From: Anoplopoma fimbria
Taxonomy: Eukaryota; Chordata; Actinopteri; Perciformes; Anoplopomatidae
Direction: 5' to 3'
DNA: 64,000 bases
Assembly: GCF_027596085.1 (NCBI RefSeq)
Contig: NC_072467.1
Coordinates: 5,389,361 to 5,453,360, forward strand
Shown: positions 25,571-35,249 of the stretch, in pieces
Layout of the letters: each line of letters starts with the position of its first letter
Position numbering within the stretch: position 1 is the first letter of the stretch
Translations under genes and position numbers: made by a program
Notes under the pieces: generated by a model
Database searches by the model: none
Told to the model about the DNA's origin: nothing
What the model saw: the letters and a program-made list of their open reading frames with translations, nothing else

Positions 25571-26061
25571 GGTTTTCAAACTGTTGTTTTAACAAATATT
25601 GTTCTTCCTTAGCACAGCCAGCCATGCCACATCTCCCAAACATAGAGTGCCAGTATTTGATCTAAAATAATGTCACTTATATCATTATCTCTAACAGACA
25701 TGTACCATTTAACATGGTTGAATTAAACAGTATACAAAATATATTACAACAGTTCCTTAACCAAAATATCAGTGCAGATAACATTATAATATTAATTTGC
25801 ATTGTAAAAATACTTTTTACCTTCTTTCAAAACAGTTTACAAAGATCATAAGAAATGATGAGTCTGAGGACACATAGTTAAGTATGTTAGCTTACAAAAC
25901 GGCATGAGAAATAAAATCCATAATGAAAAGCCTATGTCAGGATTCTTACACAAATATTTAGTCATGACCCTCTCAGGAAAAAGTCTTAACAGGGAGTGAT
26001 GTTGAATTTGCATGTTCAGACAAAAAAATGTTACTTGGGCTGAAAACTTTTAGTTGCCCAG

Positions 26062-29054
26062 TCAGCAGCCTGGTGGAGATGGAGCAAAGTAATACAGAGC
26101 CAGCAGAATAAGGTAGACAACCACCAGAGCTGTACCTGGAAGGGAGGACAGGAAACATCACATCATTGGGTTAAACAAGTCTAAGAACACATTCTATCAA
26201 ACCACCATACTGGATTTGCTGTCAGCTATTCTTAAACAAAACTAACTATACTATAAATATATGTTAATATTTTTAGTTGTATATTTTGAAATCCCCAGGG
26301 ACTGGTTGGATAATCAACCTGCAGACATTTCAGTGGACCCAGCTGCCGGCCGCCATGCCAGAAACAGCCTATTTTCACTGTGCTGCTGTCACTCCGGTTA
26401 GTAAATTGTCTGTTGCACATGTCTACATCTAACTTGGTCAGCAGATTTATTTTCTGCACTGGATGAGAAAGAAATCTACATCACAAGGTTTTTTTGTGCT
26501 AAATGGCTGTAACTAAGCATTGCTTACATTATGAATTATTGTGCAGATACATTTTTTTCTATTTACTAATTCACTATTTAGTCTATAAAAAAAATCAGGG
26601 TTTTATTCCCCCCCTTTGGTGAATAAAAGTTTGTTTTCAAAGCATCAAAGGAATCAATCAAAAACCTTTTGAACACGCAATGACACTTAGGAGACTTGGT
26701 GTATACCATTTAAAAACCACTGGTGTAATAGAGCATCTTTGATAACCTTTGCGGTGTGTTTGGCTAGATTAACGGACCTATCAGTACACACACTGCTGGA
26801 CCGGCTGGCTTTTATTAACAGTTTAATTGGTAAACCGTTAACAGCTAAAGGCACTATTGGCACTCAACTCAGCTGGTTTCTTCGTGGCCAGACAGCTTGG
26901 TGAGTTTAATTTTGATTTTGGCAAGAGTGTATGCCGTTTCTTATATAACGACTACGAGCAGATTGCCTGCATCCATCGCCGCTTGTTTTTTTAGTTTGAA
27001 TGAAGTATGTTTTACAACTAGACAGGAGGATAGCAACGATGGTGGTTGAAGACTCGCCTTGCGGTCATGTTTTCCAATTTAAGTTCCATCTCTGTAAAAA
27101 AACTTAAAACAAACTAAACTTACCCTGAAAATAATCAGACTTGCCGTCCATGAAGATGTAGTTGACAAGAATCACACTGAAGATACTGGCCCACAGGTGT
27201 ATGTCACTGAATAACAGCACAAATCCCACATCCTGTCCAAACAGAGATGATTACAGAAACTTTGAAACATTAAACAGTAGGTATTTATATGAATTAATCA
27301 ATGATCAAACCGTAGGGTGTCTTACATAGAAGGAATTAAATAAGACGAGAATTGGAATCTGCAGCATGCAGACCTGAACAGCAATACAGCTTCCCACCTC
27401 CAAGCTGAAAAAAAGACAAATCATTATACATTTCACTTTTTAAAATGTGCAGAGAAACAACTTAATATGACAGGATTTACCTAAGACTGATGTTGTTTTG
27501 GAGAGCAAACTGAATCCCATTAACAATCTCTGGGATCTCAGGAACCATTGCGAGAACTGTCACACCAATGAAATACTGGAGAAAGAGAGTAAAACGTTAG
27601 CACAGCTGGAGGAAACGACCACATAACATCTGACTCAGCACCTTTTTAGATGCACGTCCTGACCTGAGAGACGTTGGGCTGGTTTAGTATTGGCTGGATG
27701 TGCTCGGTAACAAGATCAGCACAAGCAGACGTGAGGACGGTGGCCATGATGAGGATGAGCAGAGACCTCCACCGTGACCAGTGGACTACTGCGCCATGGT
27801 GGCCCGTCACTGTGCAGACAAAAAGAGAGATTATATTAGCATTAGACAACTGTTCACTGCCTTGTAGTGGAATAATGTGAGGTACAATTTTGTGTTAGCC
27901 TTAAATGGATAGTTTGGATGTTTTGAAGTGGGGTTGTATGATGTACTTATAAGTCAGTGTGTTACCTACAGTAGACATGTCCCCAATTAAGAGAAACAAT
28001 ACCAGCAGAGGAGCAACACAAAGGCAATTATGCTCCTAACGAAGCCACAGTAATCTTTTTACAGAAGTTGCTGGTCTACCGCTGCCTCAATCGGTTAGTT
28101 TGTCTGTGTAATTGTGGGACTTCGGTGAATCAAAACTAACTCTTTAAAACACCAAAGTCAGACAAATACATAAACAAATGAACCGATCGAGGCAGAGGTA
28201 ACCAGCAACTACTGTGTTGTGTGACAGAAAAATTATTGTTTTTGTCAATGGACTCTTGAGGCTTTGAAGAGATCATAAGTAACAGCTTCAATTAGCTGTC
28301 TAAAAGGGCTATCTGACAGTAAGGTAAAGCAGTGAAAATATTCTTAATATAGTGTACACTGATATTTTTCAGGAGTTTTTTCCGTGGGCCTTTTTACAGG
28401 TACTTAGCTTCTGTGTTGGTACTTCTGTCTGTTTCTCAAAACTGGGAGTGTCCCAACCGCCGTCTACTGTAAGTAATACACCTACTTTTAGTACCACCCC
28501 CCCTAAAAATAAACCAAACTATGCCCTTAGCTGTGATTCATGAGAGGGAGAGTCCTACCCTGTCCTTCTCCAACATGGATGTCATAAATGTGGGAGTGCG
28601 TCTTCAGCGTAAATATCAGACCAATGATGTAGGCGGCTGGCAAGAGGATACACACTGTGTACACCAGTGGCCTGGCGAAAAGATCACAAACAAAAATTTA
28701 AAGGGAAATTCAAAAGACTTTGATGGCTTAGTAGGTTGTAGCTTATTTGCCTCTGGTCTATTTATACCTTATATGTACGCCAACAAATTTCCACAAAATC
28801 GAATACTTTTAGATTGATTGTCTTCCAGACAGTTACTCTCTCACTGTTTCACTAGAATTATAATCAACTTTAAGAGAAATGTGTTGAAAAGTCTTTGTAA
28901 GTGCATCAGCTCTAGAGTCAATTTTAGAGTCTGCTGCTCAATATTAAACCAAGACATATAATAAACAAACACGGACATTGTGGAAACGTTAACTCTTGAC
29001 ACTAAATGCACAAATGAGAAGACTTTTCAAAAAATGTCCTTTTTATTAAAGTCA

Positions 29055-29106
<52 letters not shown>

Positions 29107-32100
29107 AAAAAGTGTCTTACTCAACATGGTTGCGGAACAATGTACCGTTGTTCTGTTGGGAAAAATAAAAATATTATACATAAGACAGTCTATGTCTTAT
29201 ATGTTCATATTGTTATAATGTGCTTGTTACAATGAGATGCTTACCAGATCGTAGTGGCAGTTGTGGCAGACAAACTGACCGCCGGTTGTGCTGTTTCCTG
29301 CAGAGGAGTTGGTGCAGGCGTCACACACCAGATTTCCATAAGCTTTGGAGAACAACGTTGGGGCAAACACACCTGCCATTGACAATCAGGGAGATGAGTC
29401 AGTGTAAAAGGGTTTGGTAAAGGTTTTACATTTTAGCACAGTTAGTTCTGTTGCTGCCACCATCAACTGAATATCTATAAAAATGTATCTATAAAAATGT
29501 AATGACATTTGGAGCTGAATATTTGACATATGTTTGAACTTGGTCATTGTTGAAACATCTACACATCTCTTATTTATTGATTTAATATTTTGTATATAAA
29601 AAGGACAAATTAATTTACAAACTCTTCAACATTTAACAGTTGATGTTTTACAGCCACTAGTTGAATAATTTTGTTTGATAATTAAATATCCACTGGAGAA
29701 TTGTGTGACACAATTATGCTAAATCTGTAATATTTATTTCAGCTAACAGATGTGCAAGTGTTAAGTGTAAAACACCTTCAAACACAATGAAAACAGTAGC
29801 TGCAAAAAACAACTGTAGTTGTAACATTTGTTGCCTGCAGGTGGAGCAAGTGTCAAAACTGAAGCAGATCATTTTGTGGTTTGCATCTTAAAATACAGTT
29901 AGAAAAGTTAAAAAAAAGATAGTAAGAACAGTTTCTTATTTTCATAGAAAAGTTCTGTAACTTTTTTGAATTGTTATCAACACCTGTGTGAGATACTTTG
30001 AAAAACGTCTGGCTGAATGAAAGCATACAGTCCACATCAATGAAATACTTGCCTCCCACAGAGATGAAAAGCAATGCGGAGCTCACTCCTGTAGAGCGAC
30101 TGTTGAATCTTTGCTCACTGTGCCTCAACCCTCCGATTATCATGCAGATGCCCTAAGAAAAAGACATGTAGGAGGCCACATTCATACTGTACTTGCAAGA
30201 CTTGTGTTTTTGAATGGGACTTTTGTCTCCACTGTGTGGTAACTGATTACTCACAGGGATGAAGAGGATGCATCCGAGCAGCGTGCCAGTCAGTGCTGCT
30301 TTAACAACCTCCTGCAGACACGGGTTGGCGGCCTGGTGACCTCTGAGCAGGGCTGTGATGTAAAAGGTCAACTCTGTAATGGAGCCAAAGGTGGCGTTCA
30401 CCACTGCACCCACTGCAAAGTTACTCTGGGCTGAGATACTACAAGTGTCAAAAACGATTGACAGTTAACATCAGAAGCTGCTTTGTACGGAAAATCTGTC
30501 ACTCTTTAAAAAAATGTGGGTACACTAAAGGTGTATTTCAAATCAAGAACAACTCACCTGGCAATGCCCATACCAATATAATAAGACAGAGGTATGATGG
30601 AGCAGATTGCTATGGCAAACTTGACATTAGAGCTGGCGTACTGGTTTTCTCGGTCAATATATCCAATTACCATGGCAATTATTACTAGAGGGAGGAGGTC
30701 TGAGATGGGGGGGGGGTCAAAGATAATAACAGGTCTCCATTTGACACACTGACACACAGACTTCATGTACACACCGGTAAAGGATACTGACGGCGAACAC
30801 ATTGATCCCATCAACAGTGTATTTGTAGTAATACCAGTTTGCAGCATGGTAGCAGCACAGCAGGGCTCTGGTTTCATAGACTTGAGGCTAAGGGTCAAGT
30901 AGGAAATAAAGAAGCTGGCACGTTAAACCAACACTGAATAATATCTCCAGGTTTATGTGCTGTAGGTGATTAACAATAAATCTCTCCCTTGCCTTCCTCT
31001 GTGAGCAGGTGGAGACAGAGACATCCTCAGGAGCCAAGAGAAGGATGACGCCTAGTGTCCGTGCGTTCATCTTAAAAACAGGGATAGTGAAGACCAGGAT
31101 CCAGGAGAGGAAACAGGCCAGGGAGTGGATGACCACCAGAGGAGGATATCCCAGCAGCAGCCACACGTAAGTGGAGAAACGATGCTGTGTATCAAAAGAA
31201 TGATTTCCATGTAGCAACATTTCATTTTATATATACATGTTCCATACTTACATTTTAAATTACCCAGTAAGGAGTACGCAGAGGTCGTCCTGGCAGCTCT
31301 GGGATTAACACCTCTGTGGGTGAAGGCAACAGAACTGGTGAATTATCTTCCGTCCCATCTATGTTGCACTCACAGTCTGGTGCTTGTTCACAACATCTCC
31401 TCAATGTATTTCCAATCTGGAGAAACACAACCAGAGGAAAGTGTTATATCTGGAATCATTAGAGCACCAACTTTAAAACTCATCCAGTGTGATCTCAATC
31501 ACATGGGCTGCCTGCTGTAAGTAATTATTATTTACAGATTGGAGAAATCTGTCTGTTTTTCCCCCAAGTATTGAAAATAAAGAAGGATTAGTGTATAAAA
31601 TGTCAGAAAGTAGTTAAAAATGCCCATCACGATTTCCCAAAGTCAAAGTGGAGTCTGTTCTGTGTTTTATCTGAGCAACAGCCCAAACCCCAAAGATCCC
31701 GTTTCGAGTGATATAAAACAGAGAAACCAGCTGATCTTCACATTTGAGAAACTTGAGGACATGGATGTTTGACATTTCTGCTTGGAAGATAAAACACACT
31801 CTAGTCGATGAATCAATTAAATCTGTTGTCAAACTACACCATAAAAGGAAATCACACACAAGTAACCAGCAATAGATCAAATAAGAGATGCATTCATGGG
31901 TGCAGATGTAAAACAATTTCAGAAATATGGCCCGCTCCTGACTTAAAATCAGTAAAATCCATAGGAAACCAGTGAAGGGTTTGCAGCATGTGAGTTGTTG
32001 CTCAAGGTGTTGCTAGAATGTAGCTACTTGTAAGAGTTTTAGCAGTTATGGATGCAAGATTGCTGAAGGAATTCTGACTGATCAGCTATGTTTGCCTGTG

Positions 32101-35100
32101 TTTTCTTCCATTAAACTTTTTATTCTTAATGGTGAATACAACATTTTCAGTAAGACACCCCTAGCAAAGCCATTTTCACTGTGAATATGACAATCTGTTA
32201 GTGCAAATAAAGCTGATGCACCCTTTTAGTATATCAAAACTTGGTTCTGAATTCTGAAGAAGGGATCTACTTGTCCCCTGTCTTTTGGCTTGTATCACTT
32301 TGATCTAAACCTTGTTTAGTTATTGGTGAAACTTCCAACTAAACCAAAATGGAGAAGTCCTGTGAATAGTGCACTAGCAAAATAAACATTTGGTGACAAA
32401 TAAAGCTTGAGGCCACGGGGACCTTTGAAAAGGTTTTTGTGACTTTACTTTATTGTCAAACTGATCTGACAGGGCATTTACTCCCCTTGTCTCACCCATA
32501 CAACTGATCTTGTGAAGCTGCCAAAGGCTTAACAAATCATCAACCTGAATAATATAAAAAAACATGACATAAAACACCCCTGAAGCTTTTAAGTGGCTCC
32601 TGAAAATATGGGAAGTTGCAATTGGTGGTTGTTTGGCCTCAAAGGAGGGGTTTTAAAACATCAGGCCTGGTCACATATAAATGTTGCAGCATATAAAAAA
32701 CAAGTTGTAAACTTGGGGACTGTCCAGGTCAAACTGCTCAAAGGGCGCTCCACCTCCTCAGGCACAAAAAGTTTATTAGTTTAACGTGACTCTTGGCACA
32801 GCTTGAAGTCTTTAGTTTACACAAATTGATATTCCTATTCGTACAACAGGGCAAATCTACACAATGTACTCAAGAGGCAAACACCTACTCACCCTCTGTC
32901 CTCACTTAGACAAAAATATGTCAGCAGGAATGTTTCAGTGAGGATTCTTCTGCCCCTTTTAAAGTAACAACTGAGTCACTGGAGTTGATATCAAGCCACT
33001 CATACATACATTTAAACTTTAAAGTACTGTAAGTACCTTATTGTTCCAAATCTTCCTCTTCTCTAAAGCCTATCTTGAAATAGGCTGGGGCGGCTGTGGC
33101 ACATGAGGTAGAGCGCTTGTCCCGTAACCACAAGGTTGGTGGTTCAAACCCCTCTACCGGCAACATGCCGAGGTGTCCTTGAGCAAGACACCTAACCCCA
33201 AGTTGCTCCCCGGGCGCTTCATTTGCAGCCCACTGCTCCTCCGGGATGGGTTAAATGCAGAGAAATAATTTCCCCATTGTGGGACTAATAAAGGCTTAAT
33301 TATTATAAATAAGCACTTAGAAAAATATTATGTTGATTTCTTTAAATGTTTTCAGAGTATCAACTCTAACCTCATTGATGTATGTGCAACAACGAGTTGC
33401 AGCAAACTGTGTTCCGTTTCAGACTTGTGGTGTTCCTAAGCAAGACCTCTGCTTTCATGGCCACAAGTCTGTGAAAGACATTGAGGAACCTACAAGATTG
33501 ACTGTGCGCCTTCCTCATTTTAGTTTGTAGAAGAATTAAAACATCCCAAAAATCTACTGAAACCAAACCTTACCTCATGGATTGACTTGCCGAATGGCCA
33601 CAGGAAGTAACAGGACAACTTCCAGCAAAGTTTGCCTAAAGGGTGAGAGAAAAAACTGAATATATGCACAAAAAAACCATGATCATTAATATTTGTTAGC
33701 TGGCTCACCTACCATACGGTACACCAGTAATAGTGATGAACATAAGCAGGCCGATCAAGAAATACGCCAGAGAGACCCACCAACCGAAGAGAAGCACATA
33801 CGCTACGTTTCCGCATGTGATGAGATGACCTGACACCAAAAAGACAGACAAAATCATTAGTGAAAGGCTGACAAGTTCTCCAGCAGCCACAGTATCATTT
33901 TGTTTCCATGTTATTTGTATGTAAAGGATAATGCTAGTTTATTACAACTTTGATCGTATTTTTGTGGTTTTGTCATTCCTTTCTCTCGGTAATAATAACA
34001 ACGATGCACTCATCAAGTTAATTGCTTAGATCTGTTAACACACTGTCAAGTAAAATTACAGTAAAATTATAAGTCAAACAACCCTTTGCAAACTTCCATC
34101 ATCTGGTCTCAACTTAGACCCATCCCTCTTGCCTTAGTTGTGCACACACAGTTTTTTTGATAAATGGGGGATTATTTGTGATTTATGATTATTTGTTATT
34201 TTGGTCCGCTCGCTTTGGGTTTCACCTCCAAATAAAGCAGTTAGTGATATAACTGAACTGTTGGCATTTTCACATGCTCGTCTCATCAATCATTTCCAAT
34301 TTGAGATAAATCAGAATTATCCTCCAACACATACTTGACACATTACTTATATATACTATAATAATAATGATAATAATAATACTATAACGTGTACCTGTAC
34401 CTGCATGGGGTTTAATGACGTTCAGTTCAGAGTAGAGCTCTTTCACAACCTCAGACCTGACTTCAAACGGACGCTCCGTCACATGGCTCTTCCATTTTCT
34501 GAAACCAAACTGATACAGAGACCAAATACTGAGTTGTAGGGATGAGCCATTCTGCTTGCTGCATTCAAACCACTTTGGACGACTTACCCTGTAGTTGTTG
34601 ACCAGTTTGTTGGCTTCCACTTCGTTCTCCGCTCTGATGGTTCTCTTGCTTTGGATCTCCTCCCAGCTATCATCACAAGCATGATGGTTCGGACCTACAT
34701 TGACAAGCAACAAAGATGACAAATAAGTGTTTGAAAACATGTCAGTATTGCTGTTTAAAAAAAGTGTGAATAAGTCAGTACTCACATGCATGTTCAGGCA
34801 TGCATTTTGTTGTGCACATGGCAGGACATATTGACTGATGTGAAGATAGAGTGTCTGTTGAATTAAGTTGTGGTTCTCCGCACAGTCGGTCATCCTGAGG
34901 ATCTGCAACACCAAGCAAAAAAAAATATTACACTAAAGAAAGTACAAGAACAGCAAGTACTGAAACTATTGTGTGTTACTCATAAGGTCACTGTATCATT
35001 AGAGAGTCACGTCTCATTATTTGTGGCTGTAGAAAGAGTATAGAATCATATATTTCATTTTCAGGCAATTTGAAAAATATTATTAAATAAGTGTAAATGT

Positions 35101-35212
35101 ATTTGAATTAATTGTTTTGGTGTAGCAGTTCATGTACAATACATTTTGTATTGGCTTCAACAACAGAGTCATCACATTCACAACACTCACAATAGCACAT
35201 GACCTTGGTCAT
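26062..35212 (-). CDS. cax1: Cation/proton exchanger of the CAX family (cax1-like)
   Basis: About 20 coding exons on the minus strand stay in phase for roughly 731 residues: 35191-35212, 34786-34902, 34588-34694, 34401-34509, 33713-33829, 33574-33635, 31264-31416, 30993-31184, 30773-30887, 30558-30699, 30255-30438, 30053-30152, 29245-29372, 29121-29152, 28559-28671, 27664-27809, 27481-27575, 27326-27404, 27124-27232 and 26062-26135. The N-terminus is cysteine-rich. The body is a multi-spanning membrane protein with the CAX signatures GAVVNATFGSITEL (about 389-402) and VPEIPEIVNGIQFALQNN (about 624-641), which form the two ion-binding helices. The longer type II CAX architecture fits. The family exchanges Ca2+ (or Mn2+) for protons across vacuolar or endosomal membranes. 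It occurs in plants, fungi and fish, where zebrafish cax1 is known, but not mammals. The first coding exon and start are weakly supported, while the body is firm. At least one donor is GC. Confidence 0.9.
26311..26597 (+). pseudogene. Segmental copy of klhdc10 exon 9 plus following intron
   Basis: This stretch matches about 22882-23145 of klhdc10, covering the 3' two thirds of exon 9, its GTTAGT donor and about 180 bases of intron. The coding part is still open, with two amino-acid changes (K to Q in TKLPAAM, P to T in MPEPAYF) and one silent change. Intronic divergence is greater. Because the intron is included, the copy arose through DNA and is not a processed copy. It lies in the last intron of the cax1-like gene, antisense to it, about 0.75 kb beyond klhdc10's polyadenylation signal. 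Confidence 0.9.
29056..29101. repeat. TA microsatellite
   Basis: About 23 perfect TA units. On the minus strand it starts 19 bases after the donor of the 32-base cax1 exon (29121-29152). Confidence 0.95.
32030..32768 (+). pseudogene. Relic of the egg-envelope (ZP) gene: promoter and truncated exon 1
   Basis: This is homologous to about 41010-41720 plus a scrap of exon 1 of the intact ZP gene. Shared blocks include the AAATAAAGCTTGAGGCCAC segment, TCACCCATACAACTGATCTT, the TATA region and GGGGACTGTCCAGGTCAAAC. Right after that, at about 32739, the sequence jumps to AAGGGCGCTCCACCTCCTCA. The start codon and signal peptide are therefore deleted, and similarity ends soon after. It sits inside a cax1-like intron in the opposite orientation. 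Confidence 0.88.
33086..33305 (+). mobile_element. tRNA-derived SINE
   Basis: GGGGCGGCTGTGGCACATGA and GGTAGAGCGC form an A-box region. GGTTCAAACCCC at 33141-33152 is a near-perfect B box. The body contains GAGCAAGACACCTAACCCCA and the tail reads GGGACTAATAAAGGCTTA. Related to, but not the same subfamily as, the element at 1495-1786. It is inserted in a cax1-like intron. Confidence 0.88.
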
Positions 35213-35249
35213 ACATTTTTCACAGTCATTTAAGGACTTTAAAACTAAA

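Noticed and set aside
33086..33160. Genuine tRNA gene
   Set aside because: The A and B boxes are present but no cloverleaf stems or anticodon arm close properly, and SINE body and tail follow.
34270..34914. Single 214-codon minus-strand gene
   Set aside because: It is three cax1 exons and their introns read in one frame. Splice sites and phase show the true structure, and the first part is in the wrong frame for the exon there.
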